From: a virus
Virus record (IMG/VR): IMGVR_UViG_3300049259_000022
Coordinates: 1-55,505 of that record
Length of the DNA stretch: 55,505 nucleotides
Strand: one strand, 5' to 3'
Shown: positions 32,560 to 40,328 of the stretch, piece after piece
Position numbering within the stretch: the first letter of the stretch is position 1
Layout: every line of letters starts with the position of its first letter
The notes under the pieces: model-generated
What the model was told of the DNA's origin: nothing
The model's input: the letters and a program-made list of their open reading frames with translations, nothing else
The model's database searches: none
Position numbers and translations under genes: made by a program

Positions 32560-33172
32560 CTGTGGCCAGGTCATGGGGCTGGCCCACATGTCCATTCTAC
32601 GGCACACTGGTTAGGCTCTCCTAACAACCGATAGCATACACTTTACTATCGGTGACCAGAGTGTGACAGGCACAGCTAGTTGCCTAGCGCAACCAGTTAT
32701 CGCCTGGCCACGGTAGACAGTGTTCTACGCCGGGTGCCGGGGGTACGTCATGCCTGAACCAGGTGCCGTTGGGTGGTCGGCTAGAACATGGCCTGACTGG
32801 CCCGCAATGGGGGCTAGGAGACGCGTTCACGCCTTCCCGGTAGGTGGGGGCCGGTACGGGGGTTGAGTCCGCCAGGCGGGCACACACGGCGTGTGATGTG
32901 GGGACCGGTGGTGATGTCGGCGGGCTAGCGGCTAGGGCATGTGGTGATCGGGCCACAATGGGGCCGCTAGGGGGCGCTGGGCGGGTGATGCACACATGGG
33001 CGTAGGTGGCATGTAGCGACCCGTTAGGACGGCACGTAGGGGCTAGGCGTCAGGTGTGCATGAGGCGTGTGGATTGTCCACGGGATGCTGGACATTGCAT
33101 ACTGGATACACCAGGTGTGTCGGCGGGCACGGGGGTCGTATGCGGGAGACTGTATACAGTCACATGACAGAG
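32560..33172 (-). other. Gene-poor 0.6-kb gap with hairpins and one iteron-type palindrome
   Basis: No convincing gene; a 103-codon minus frame (32684-32995) is Pro/Ser/Arg rich without a ribosome site. Stem-loops: TTAGG-CTCT-CCTAA (32611-32624) and ACCGATAG/CTATCGGT (32627-32634 with 32646-32653). The plus strand of the rest is strongly G-rich. The region probably holds the promoter of the 32549-29272 operon. Confidence 0.4.
32679..32693. repeat. Satellite copy of the iteron palindrome
   Basis: GTTGCCTAGCGCAAC matches the GTTGC-n5-GCAAC half-site structure of the array at 36026-36316. It lies in non-coding DNA. It supports a sequence-specific binding protein acting at several sites. Confidence 0.6.
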
Positions 33173-33207
33173 ACAAACCCACCTGGCTGGTGACCAGGTG
33201 GGTTTGT
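33173..33207. terminator. Strong terminator of paralogue B gene
   Basis: Perfect 14-base arms 33173-33186 (ACAAACCCACCTGG) and 33194-33207 with a 7-base loop. It is 16 bases beyond the stop at 33223. Leftward it ends in TTTGT, and the AT-rich base allows termination in either direction. Confidence 0.75.
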
Positions 33208-33222
33208 TACTTACCTGATGGG

Positions 33223-34014
33223 TCAGGCGAGCCGGTAGCCCTTGACCTTGGCGTCGTTGACGACGGACTCGATGCCGTCCATCTCACGGCCGTACGCCGC
33301 ACCGATGGCACCGACCGAGGGCGAGTCGTCCGGACCGTACGCGTCGGACCGGTGGTTGCGCACCTGGGCGCAGGTCAGGATGGTGCCCTTGGGGGCCGCG
33401 TCCAACGCGGAACGGATGTGCGCCTCGACGGACCGCTGCGGGCCGGTACGACGCGAGCCGGACTTGACGACGGCCAACTTGGCGGCCAGGGACTGCGCCG
33501 ACTTGCGCTCGTCATCGGTCAGGTTCGTCAACCGCTCGAGCATGGCGTTCGTGACCTCGTCGCCGTGCGCCTCACGGAACGTGGCCCGTGCTGTGGCGGA
33601 TGCCATGGACAGCGCGGCCAGGTGGATCACGTAGCCGTCGGCGGGGTCAACCTCGACGGGTGCCTTGGTGGTCACCATGACGGCCAGCACGTCGCGCAGC
33701 ACGGCCAGCTTGTCCATGTTGAGCTCGTTCAGCGCGTCGGTCTGGAACTTGTTCCACGCGGACCGGATGGCGGCCTTGCCGGACTTGTCGGCGGACCGGT
33801 ACGCCTCGCCCACGGTGGCCACGTACGCGGCCTGGTCGGTCTCCCAACCGGTGGGAATGACGTAGGCGGGGGTAGCGGCCTGATCGGTCTCAACGGCCGT
33901 CACGGTGGCATCGGTGCCCTGTGCGTTCGGCGCGGCCTGGACGGGTGCCGGGGTCGCGTTCGGCGCGTCGGCGGGGGTGGAGGTGGTGCTGGCCTTGCGG
34001 GTACGTGCGGTCAT
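33223..34014 (-). CDS. Paralogue B: function unknown
   Basis: 263 residues from ATG 34014, with TAGGAG nine bases upstream in a leader shared with the next gene. The first ~50 residues are Ala/Thr/Pro rich and disordered. The remainder aligns with paralogue A at 27910-28869: the helical segment around AYRSADKSGKAAIRSAW and the C-terminal domain AHIRSALDAAPKGTILTCAQ. It is a single-gene unit with a strong terminator and is probably highly expressed. The C-terminal domain may be a small winged helix (guess). Confidence 0.75.
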   Translation of the reverse strand: MTARTRKASTTSTPADAPNATPAPVQAAPNAQGTDATVTAVETDQAATPAYVIPTGWETDQAAYVATVGEAYRSADKSGKAAIRSAWNKFQTDALNELNMDKLAVLRDVLAVMVTTKAPVEVDPADGYVIHLAALSMASATARATFREAHGDEVTNAMLERLTNLTDDERKSAQSLAAKLAVVKSGSRRTGPQRSVEAHIRSALDAAPKGTILTCAQVRNHRSDAYGPDDSPSVGAIGAAYGREMDGIESVVNDAKVKGYRLA

Positions 34015-34039
34015 GATCTCGGCTCCTAGCCGGTAGGTG
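34012..34039 (-). repeat. 28-bp leader repeat, copy 1
   Basis: The 28 bases covering the ribosome site and start codon of paralogue B (on the plus strand beginning catgatctcggctcctag) recur exactly at 34575-34602 before the next gene. Shared translation control or a recent duplication is likely. Confidence 0.7.
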
Positions 34040-34130
34040 GTGCGCGGCGGGCACGGTGCCCGCCTAGAACCAGAATGGGTGCTGATGGGGTGCGGTGTCA
34101 AGCTAGTCCGTATGGTGGACTGGTGGGACT

Positions 34131-34145
34131 GTTGCCGGGGGCAAC
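34131..34145. repeat. Satellite copy of the iteron palindrome (perfect)
   Basis: GTTGCC-GGG-GGCAAC has perfect 6-bp arms and equals the consensus of the array at 36026-36316. It is in the gap between the genes ending at 34170 and starting at 34014, where an operator would be expected. By the same reasoning it could be an isolated binding site of the origin or partition protein. Confidence 0.65.
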
Positions 34146-34169
34146 GAATTACCCCCGGCGTAGTGCGTA

Positions 34170-34577
34170 CTACGGGATGACTGGCAGCCAGTCGTAGTCG
34201 TTACCGGTCCAGACGCGCAGGCATGAGTCCTCGGTGGGGCATGTGCGTGTCGGGTGCCACTCCGGAGGGTTGCTGATGGGTGCCTGCTGGTCGTGGACGA
34301 TGCGGTCCACGTAGGCGGACATCTGGACGGCTCCTAGGCCGGACACGCACGCCACCATGACGCCCAGGGCCAGCCATCCGGCCAGGCGGGTGATGAACGA
34401 CGGGCGGGAGCCCCGACCGGACTGGCGGCCCATGCGGCGCATCATGCGTCGGTGCTGGCGACGGGACTTGCCCGTGTCGTGGGCGGCCATGGTGCGGGCG
34501 ACGTGAGGGTAGGACTGGGGATCCGGCATGGTGGATGCGGCGGTCAGGTGGTTCTGGCGGGTGGTGTGTGTGCGCAT
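34170..34577 (-). CDS. Predicted membrane protein
   Basis: 135 residues from ATG 34577, behind the same 28-base leader as paralogue B. The N-terminal half is basic (SRRQHRRMMRRMGRQSGRGS). One transmembrane helix follows (about 65-90, LAGWLALGVMVACVSGLGAV), then a short external domain with two cysteines. N-in topology by the positive-inside rule. Function unknown. Confidence 0.65.
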   Translation of the reverse strand: MRTHTTRQNHLTAASTMPDPQSYPHVARTMAAHDTGKSRRQHRRMMRRMGRQSGRGSRPSFITRLAGWLALGVMVACVSGLGAVQMSAYVDRIVHDQQAPISNPPEWHPTRTCPTEDSCLRVWTGNDYDWLPVIP

Positions 34578-34602
34578 GATCTCGGCTCCTAGCCGGTAGG
34601 TG
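34575..34602 (-). repeat. 28-bp leader repeat, copy 2
   Basis: Identical to 34012-34039. It supplies the AGGAG ribosome site and start of the membrane protein gene. Confidence 0.7.
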
Positions 34603-34641
34603 CCCCGCTACGGGGCTGATGGGTGGTCGGTGGGTGATTGG

Positions 34642-34680
34642 GTGTGTGGGCACCTGATAGGCCGGTAGGTGCCCACACAC
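34642..34680. terminator. Strong hairpin after the lysine-free protein gene
   Basis: Perfect 14-base arms 34642-34655 (GTGTGTGGGCACCT) and 34667-34680 with an 11-base loop that itself contains part of the 28-bp leader sequence. It begins 16 bases beyond the stop at 34696. Probable terminator. Confidence 0.65.
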
Positions 34681-34695
34681 AGCGTGTGGTGGGTG

Positions 34696-35862
34696 CTAGA
34701 TGGAGTAGTGCGCGTCCAGGGTGTCGGAGTAGGCGGGGTAGTGGACGTTGGCGGGCTCGTAGGTGTCGTAGGGCATGCCGATCACTAGGGCGGCGTACGC
34801 CTGGCCGTCGGTGCGGAACGGGTGACCGAACGCGGCCATGAGGTCGGTGTAGTCGTGCACCATGGCTGCCACGTCGACGCGTAGGACCGTGCGGTAGGTG
34901 TCGCGGTGCATGGGTACGCGGGTGACTACGCGGGTGTAGGTGGCGGGGGCTACGGGGCCGAGCTCGCCGTAGTTGAATCGGTGCGACGTGCCGGTGAACT
35001 CGTTGCCGTTGGCATCGATGTGCTCGGCGTGCGTGTGGCCGAACGGGGCGATGCACGCGCCGTAGCCCGCGTAGGTGTGGCTGCACGTAGGTGCCCCGGC
35101 TTGCGCCCAGGAGACGGCCGTGACCAGGGTTGCCTCGAGGTTGCGTGCGTAGGTGCGGTAGTAGGCGTGGTCTGCGGCGACGTAGGTGATGGTGTCGCCG
35201 GTACCGTCGTCGGTGGCAACCCAGGCGTGGTTGACGTCGGTGCGCGTGGTGACGTAGGTGCCGTCGTCGTAGGTGTAGGTGCGGGTGACGATGCCACCAC
35301 CGGCGATGGCGGTGTAGTCGGTGCACGTGGACCGTACGCCGTCCATGTACCGGGCCAGGCTAGTGGTACCGGTGTAGGTGGTGTAGGGAGTCATGGTGGC
35401 ACCAGCGGCCTGCGGGGTGGTGTTGGTGATGATGCGGACGGGTGCCAGGTCGGTGTCGAAGGTCGGTGTCGCGGCGTGTGCGGGAACGGTCGGCGCACCG
35501 TAGGTGTCGTGTCCGGGCATGGGGGACGCGTAGCCGTAGCCATCAGCGGTCTGGATGAACGACCTGGCCGCGTCCACGGTGGTGATGGCAACGCCGTAGC
35601 GGGTGCGTAGGGCGATGGGCTCGTCGGTGTAGGTGGGTGCGGGAGGCGGGGTAGGCACGGTGCCGTCTGATTGGCCATCGATGGTGTCGCACACGATCTC
35701 GTAGGTGTCGGTGCCGGGGGTGGCCTGTGCGCCGTAGCAATGGCCGCTAGGGGCCTCGTGGGTACGCATCCAACGGTGTGCGCCGTCGTAGGTGCGGTAG
35801 CCGCTACGGACAACCACGGGTGCGGTGTGGTCGGTGGTGTGGGTGTGTGTGTGGATCGCCAT
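34696..35862 (-). CDS. Lysine-free, Thr/Tyr-rich protein of unknown function
   Basis: 388 residues from ATG 35862 (AGGGGCACAACC upstream). There is no lysine anywhere and leucine is scarce. Thr, Tyr, Ala, Asp and His dominate. About fourteen Thr-Tyr dipeptides occur, encoded by repeated ACC-TAC. The N-terminus is MAIHTHTHTTDHTAP. No signal, membrane helix or known motif. Cysteines are few. The plus strand here is strongly G+T rich, unlike the rest of the window, which points to a distinct origin or selection against certain codons. The open frame, ribosome site and terminator support a real gene. Confidence 0.7.
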   Translation of the reverse strand: MAIHTHTHTTDHTAPVVVRSGYRTYDGAHRWMRTHEAPSGHCYGAQATPGTDTYEIVCDTIDGQSDGTVPTPPPAPTYTDEPIALRTRYGVAITTVDAARSFIQTADGYGYASPMPGHDTYGAPTVPAHAATPTFDTDLAPVRIITNTTPQAAGATMTPYTTYTGTTSLARYMDGVRSTCTDYTAIAGGGIVTRTYTYDDGTYVTTRTDVNHAWVATDDGTGDTITYVAADHAYYRTYARNLEATLVTAVSWAQAGAPTCSHTYAGYGACIAPFGHTHAEHIDANGNEFTGTSHRFNYGELGPVAPATYTRVVTRVPMHRDTYRTVLRVDVAAMVHDYTDLMAAFGHPFRTDGQAYAALVIGMPYDTYEPANVHYPAYSDTLDAHYSI

Positions 35863-36025
35863 GGTTGTGCCCCTAGGTGTGTAGGTAGGTGGTGGTGCAT
35901 GTGTGTGCCTAGGAACAACGTAGGCGTCAGGCGTAGGTGTGTGTAGGTGCGCGCACCTTATTCACAAGATCGATACCACATCGTGACCTGACGATCAGTC
36001 ATGTGGTGGTGGCTGTGTGTGCTTA

Positions 36026-36316
36026 GTTGCGTTAGGCAACAGTATGAGGAGTTGTTGCAAAGGGCAACGAAAGTCTATCTATTCTTGCCTTTGGCAACGA
36101 CTTTGTTGTAGACATCCCACAACTCGATGCCTTGGGCAACAATGCACCTTATTGATGCCTTTGGCAACGATTACGCGTGCCGTAGGCAACTGTTGCTAAA
36201 GGCAACCGATAACGTACATTATCGGCGGGTTATATGATGCCTTATGCAACGAGTTTGATTGCCGATGGCAAACACCTTGGTTGCCCTTGGCAATCGATAT
36301 GGTTGCACCTGGCAAC
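36026..36316. repeat. Array of eleven 15-bp palindromes (iteron-like)
   Basis: Copies start at 36026, 36054, 36084, 36126, 36154, 36176, 36192, 36236, 36258, 36280 and 36302. The consensus is GTTGCCnnnGGCAAC; most copies keep the right half GGCAAC exactly and vary in the left. Spacings are 28, 30, 42, 28, 22, 16, 44, 22, 22 and 22, so most sites lie on one helical face (22 is about two turns). The array is gene-free and is followed by AT-rich DNA. Read as origin iterons, or a centromere-like or operator array for a phage protein. Confidence 0.8.
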
Positions 36317-36395
36317 AAAGAAAATTCCGACCGGGGGTATGTGCGCGCGCCCTTAGGCGCCTCGTCCACATATCAAACTTTTCGGCTCTAAGACT

Positions 36396-36411
36396 ATAAT
36401 AGTACTATCAT
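36396..36411 (+). promoter_or_regulatory. Copy of the TAG-TR-CTATCAT motif
   Basis: ATAATAGTACTATCAT differs from the palindrome at 14368-14383 at only a few positions (right half identical). It is between the palindrome array and the TA tract. Possible promoter or operator. Confidence 0.4.
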
Positions 36412-36867
36412 CTATCTGTACAACAGGTCCCGTCCATGTGAACGATCTAGCGTCCAGGAGACAAGAAGAGGACTGGTCACTGTAGTATATATATATATAT
36501 ATATATTACTTATATTTCTTACATTTATTTGGGGTATATTTCCCGGGTGATTTCTAGGCGTGTTTCCGCAGGTCACGGCCATGTTCTCGGTTTGTTCCGG
36601 TTTCCTCGGACACCATACATCCCCGGCACCTTGTTCATCAGGCGACAGTCTTCCCTATGGCCGCATTCACTCAGCAGTTGTCGCCTCTTTTTCTTCTCTC
36701 TTTCTTGGTGCTCTTGGGTATCTATTAGGACCCCGAAATATTAAATTCGATTTTCGGCCCAAAGGTGCCCCGTGACCTGCACAGATGTCCGAAAATGACC
36801 GCCCGGATTTATTCCCCATAAAATGCTTCTGGGCACCCCACTTTATCGCCCGGACTAAACTGACTGT

Positions 36868-36883
36868 AGGTTAGTGCTATCAT
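36868..36883 (+). promoter_or_regulatory. Copy of the TAGTGCTATCAT motif
   Basis: AGGTTAGTGCTATCAT carries the same half site, with TGC before TATCAT as in extended -10 promoters. No gene follows rightward before 37 kb, so a non-coding transcript or replication primer is possible. Confidence 0.4.
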
Positions 36884-37019
36884 TAATCCACCCTAAAAAC
36901 CACCAGTTGAATAAAATGGGGTATAAATCCGGGCGATACTCCCCGAAAAAACCCTTACGGGTCACTTTATACTCGTTCTGTAGTGTTTTTGATGCCTTGT
37001 TAGACTCGTTTCTGGGCAA

Positions 37020-37068
37020 AGAAACAGCCCTACAGACACCTGTTTCGAGGTGTCGTAGGGCCGTTTCT
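37020..37068. terminator. Strong terminator of the replication operon
   Basis: Arms 37020-37041 and 37048-37068 pair along about 20 bases with few mismatches around GTTTCG. It sits nine bases past the stop at 37077 and has U/A runs on both sides, so it may stop transcription in both directions and isolate the origin region. Confidence 0.75.
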
Positions 37069-37076
37069 AGGGTGTG

Positions 37077-37307
37077 TTAGGGAGCCTGTTCGCCTGTTCC
37101 TTGGCCGGTTGAGGGGGTGCTATCGACCAGAATCTGAAAGGCGACCCCGTCCAAAATACACGGACACTCGACAGAATCGTCCAGATGATGGCACTTCATG
37201 GGCGCAAGAATGCCCCCATCGTGCTCAGCTCCGAGGTGTGTGCACTCTGGACAGGGGATAAAGTCCCCGATGATGATGTACTGGATTTTCTTGGCTTGAT
37301 TTGTCAT
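37077..37307 (-). CDS. Small zinc-binding protein
   Basis: 76 residues from ATG 37307, overlapping the upstream stop (ATGA). It has C-x2-C (CPEC), then KCHH and a C-x-C (CPC), a probable zinc site. It is the last gene of the replication operon. No family recognised. Confidence 0.65.
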   Translation of the reverse strand: MTNQAKKIQYIIIGDFIPCPECTHLGAEHDGGILAPMKCHHLDDSVECPCILDGVAFQILVDSTPSTGQGTGEQAP

Positions 37308-37501
37308 CTGTTTGGACCTTCCCAGGGTTTGGCCTGTAGGAATTCTGTATAGTTGGGGTACTGGCCTGCCCAGTCGCGGAGCCAGCCTGCAATGCACCAA
37401 AGTCCGGCTGGAGTGGTGGTTGCGCCGTTACCCTGGCAGTTCATAGTTGTCTGATCGGTGTTGATTGAGTCGGCTCCACAGCCCGACATCACACACTTCA
37501 C
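37304..37501 (-). CDS. Small Cys-rich protein
   Basis: 65 residues from GTG 37501. Four cysteines (KCVMSGC, NC, WC) and an aromatic middle (WCIAGWLRDWAG). It overlaps both neighbours. No family recognised. Confidence 0.6.
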   Translation of the reverse strand: MKCVMSGCGADSINTDQTTMNCQGNGATTTPAGLWCIAGWLRDWAGQYPNYTEFLQAKPWEGPNR

Positions 37502-37995
37502 GAGACGGCTACCTTGTCGGCCAGGAACGGTGTCAGGGAAGCTCCTTGTCGCTCAAAGGCTTGTTCGACCTCCTCTAGCAGCTCATCTGCAGCTGCATAT
37601 TTGGGGCTGCGCTTGGTGCCCTGATGGATGCGCATGCCTTCCCGATGGGCGCGACGGCAAAGAAGACCTCGACACCCCATCGTGTAGGTAGACCGTGATG
37701 CGTGCTGATTGAATCCAGGCTGACGGATCTCACTGATGATGTGATCGATCATTCGCTGGCGAATTTCTCCGCGAGACTGCAAGATGTAGGTGTCTATGCT
37801 TGTCGCAGGAAAGATGTCTTGCGAGCCATCTTCACGAGGAAAAACTGCAAAGTGGATGTTCTGAGTGGGGTCCCAGACAATCTCGCACTTGGTGTACGAG
37901 CAAGCAAGGCGGATGATATCATCGGCATCTTGGGCGAGTTTTGAGTGGCGTACGGCTACCTCTCCAAGCCAAAGAAGATTTGAACTGTCAGGCAT
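37498..37995 (-). CDS. Hypothetical protein of the replication operon
   Basis: 165 residues from ATG 37995, overlapping the helicase stop by eight bases. Helical, with CRGLLCRRAHREG near residue 110, a C-x4-C plus His that may bind metal. The C-terminus is helical and acidic/basic. Its location suggests a replication accessory role only. Confidence 0.65.
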   Translation of the reverse strand: MPDSSNLLWLGEVAVRHSKLAQDADDIIRLACSYTKCEIVWDPTQNIHFAVFPREDGSQDIFPATSIDTYILQSRGEIRQRMIDHIISEIRQPGFNQHASRSTYTMGCRGLLCRRAHREGMRIHQGTKRSPKYAAADELLEEVEQAFERQGASLTPFLADKVAVS

Positions 37996-40063
37996 GCTTG
38001 ACACTTTGGTATCCCTGGGGAGGGCGACCACGGGTACCGGTCGCAAGTTTGAAGGGTTCGACCTGGTCGGCGTCCATGAGTTGTTTGAGTGCATCATTCA
38101 CCTGCTTATCGCCGATATTCTTGGTTTTAAAGGCGTCGCGGATTTGCGTCCGCGTAGGACCGCGACCCATCTCGAGCTCTTTGCGGCGGATATAGTTAAA
38201 GATTCTGTCGATGAATTCTTGCTGCTGTGATTTGCCAATTTGCGCACCGACGAGCTTGAATGTCGCGAGGACATAAGGGTGAAGACGCTCCACGAACAGA
38301 ACATCTTGTATATCAGCAAAAAGGGCACGTCGATTGATCGCGTGACAGAACATTAGCTTCTTGTAGTGAATTTCCAGGCGACTCAGCATGTCGTCGTCTG
38401 TTATTTTGAGCATGGCCTCAATCGGCCGGAAGAACCTCTTGAATTCAGCTCGCGCACTATCCGTCACGCCGACGACGACCGGAGGGTCTGTCGGATTCTT
38501 CTTGAGGTGTGCGATGTGGATGCCGTTAAGAATGAGCTCGGCGGGGCGTAGATTGACGTTCGTATCATTGAAGTAATCATCGCGAGGCTTCGACGGACCG
38601 GCTACATACAACCATCTGTTCAAATAGCCTGACGCCGAGTCCTGGCCGTCCAGGAGCTTGCGGAGTGCTCTCGGCTGGCTGGAAGTACTAAAGGCGGCGA
38701 ACGCATTATAGGCTACTTTCCGTCCATGCGTCTGGCTTGAATTGGAAATTTTCGGCTTACCGTCGATGAAGTCCATGATCTTCGTTTTCAACGTTGATCC
38801 CTGGACGGAAGACTTTGCAAGAAGGCCAGATAGCTCACTGAACTCTACATAGCCGCGAATAGGCACATGCCCAGTAGCTGACCCCTTGACGATTTGCTGG
38901 AATTCACCAATCAGCGCTTCGCCAGATGCTACTTCACCAACCTCGCGAACACCCTCGACCAGGATTCCTAGGTCGTTCTCTGGCATTGCAAAGTTAAGAG
39001 CTCGAGAAACGAAAGCCTGTGCGGTTGACTTGCCTGATCCGGTGCGCCCTAGGTAGCAGATTGCCAGATTAGGCATGACGGGGCGAGTGCCATCCGCCAT
39101 AAGAGTATCTCGCCCAACGGCTAGCCCAAGAAGCATGAGACCACTGAAGAAGTGATACTCCTCTGGGCTATAGTCCAGACTAGTGGCATCGCACCACTTG
39201 TATAGGAAGGTTTCCTCGTAGCCCGCCAGTGCTTCTCGCCAGTCGAAGCTCAGCGAATATGACTCCGAATCCAGCTCCGGATCGTATGCGTCGACTTCGG
39301 GATCAATGCTGATGACTTGCGCGACAGAGTTATCAGCAGGCTGATCCACCTCCTCTGGAGCTTGTACAGGTTCGGCGAGTGGGATCTGTGGCACAAGAGA
39401 CAGGTGAGATCCAGTCGGCGGGACGGGCGGCAATACAGCTTGATGAGGGGCAGGCAATGACGCTTGTTGTGGGGCAAGTACCGGAGGGGGTGGAGCAGGT
39501 GTAGATACAACGACCGGCGGTACGAGGTCATACCCGCCTCCTAGCTTTTCCTTGAACGAATAGCCCAGGTCTTCGCCCATGGCACGCCTGAGCTTGTGAA
39601 ATAGTGCGCCCCTCTTGTAATCGGGAACCGGGAGACCGTGATGATATGCAGCGATGTCGTAAATATCGCCGCCTTGCATTCCGCAAGGTCCACAGACCCA
39701 TGTATTATTCTCAGTATTGGCCCATGCCGATGGATTACTGTCTCGATGTCCTGGAATAGGACATGAGATCTTGATACCTTCGGTTCGGCCGGATGTGATA
39801 ACTGGTGTCATCTTTCCGCACCAGCGATTATACGCTTCAATGATCCCGATACCCTTGAGGATTCTGTCGAGTTCGAGTTCCTCTTCGCTGCGTTCGCGAG
39901 ACGAATCAACATCAGGAATCAAGACTGGATCAAACTGATGAACAGAGGGGGCTACTGGAGGTGTAGGAGATAGTTCTGGTGCTTCAGTAGAGGTTTGTGC
40001 GGCTCGTTTGGCATCTTCTCGAGCCTGATACTCCATGGCTTTCTTGAGAAGATCACTTGGCAC
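37988..40063 (-). CDS. Primase-helicase: zinc finger plus P-loop ATPase
   Basis: 691 residues from GTG 40063. A CHC2-like zinc finger is visible at C101, H106, C124, C127 (CPIPGH ... CGPC), as in DnaG- and T7 gp4-type primases. A Pro-rich linker (about 180-240) follows. The ATPase region has Walker A GRTGSGKST (339-347), and downstream text resembles DUF3987-type replicative helicases. It probably recognises DNA or a primer through the zinc finger and unwinds DNA at the fork. It is preceded by a primase-polymerase-like gene, so primer synthesis may be split between the two. Confidence 0.8.
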   Translation of the reverse strand: MPSDLLKKAMEYQAREDAKRAAQTSTEAPELSPTPPVAPSVHQFDPVLIPDVDSSRERSEEELELDRILKGIGIIEAYNRWCGKMTPVITSGRTEGIKISCPIPGHRDSNPSAWANTENNTWVCGPCGMQGGDIYDIAAYHHGLPVPDYKRGALFHKLRRAMGEDLGYSFKEKLGGGYDLVPPVVVSTPAPPPPVLAPQQASLPAPHQAVLPPVPPTGSHLSLVPQIPLAEPVQAPEEVDQPADNSVAQVISIDPEVDAYDPELDSESYSLSFDWREALAGYEETFLYKWCDATSLDYSPEEYHFFSGLMLLGLAVGRDTLMADGTRPVMPNLAICYLGRTGSGKSTAQAFVSRALNFAMPENDLGILVEGVREVGEVASGEALIGEFQQIVKGSATGHVPIRGYVEFSELSGLLAKSSVQGSTLKTKIMDFIDGKPKISNSSQTHGRKVAYNAFAAFSTSSQPRALRKLLDGQDSASGYLNRWLYVAGPSKPRDDYFNDTNVNLRPAELILNGIHIAHLKKNPTDPPVVVGVTDSARAEFKRFFRPIEAMLKITDDDMLSRLEIHYKKLMFCHAINRRALFADIQDVLFVERLHPYVLATFKLVGAQIGKSQQQEFIDRIFNYIRRKELEMGRGPTRTQIRDAFKTKNIGDKQVNDALKQLMDADQVEPFKLATGTRGRPPQGYQSVKHA

Positions 40064-40328
40064 GCTCTTCCTCCGTTAGTGAAACGGCCTTTGTGACATC
40101 AGGCATAATCCTTGAGAACCAATCAGCGAAGCACCAAAGGTGCATCCTGAGGATAACTTTATCGAACTCCCATTCCCAGGATTGATGCTTTCGTTTGATC
40201 TTCTTCCTACACCAAGTACAGTGTCCACCTGATTCATTAAGCTCGATACCGATAGTGGAGATGCGGTCAGATGGTGTGGCAGGAGCGATAAGTTGAGTAA
40301 TCAACTCATCGAAGCTCTTTCTAATCAC
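40053..40328 (-). CDS. Small zinc-binding protein between primase genes
   Basis: 91 residues from GTG 40328, overlapping the primase stop. C-x2-C (CTWC) and a later LWC with His give a probable zinc site. The N-terminal part is helical. It may be a primase cofactor by position. Confidence 0.65.
   Translation of the reverse strand: MIRKSFDELITQLIAPATPSDRISTIGIELNESGGHCTWCRKKIKRKHQSWEWEFDKVILRMHLWCFADWFSRIMPDVTKAVSLTEEERAK

Larger units (their letters stand above)
36317..37019. other. AT-rich, gene-free segment, candidate DNA unwinding region
   Basis: No credible gene on either strand. It has (TA)10T at 36486-36506 and many short A/T runs in an otherwise GC-rich genome. A 20-bp element, ATGGGG-t/a-ATAAATCCGGGCG, occurs at 36916-36935 and inverted at 36800-36819 (19 of 20 identical), with a looser third copy at 36529-36549. 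Together with the neighbouring palindrome array and replication operon this fits an origin. Confidence 0.55.

Noticed and set aside
32684-32995. 103-codon minus frame in the 32.6-33.2 kb gap
   Set aside because: Pro/Ser/Arg rich, no ribosome site, overlaps the iteron satellite and lacks coupling to any gene.
33067-34029. 320-codon plus-strand open frame
   Set aside because: Antisense to paralogue B; composition rich in Gly/Arg/Val/Leu. No ribosome site and the terminator at 33173-33207 interrupts it.
36026-36316. CRISPR array
   Set aside because: The repeats are short palindromes with variable 1-29-base gaps. There are no uniform spacers and no cas genes.
36529-37080. Plus-strand frames of 68-71 codons in the AT-rich region
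   Set aside because: Phe/Ser/Leu-rich content expected of AT-rich DNA, no ribosome sites, and crossing of the terminator at 37020-37068.
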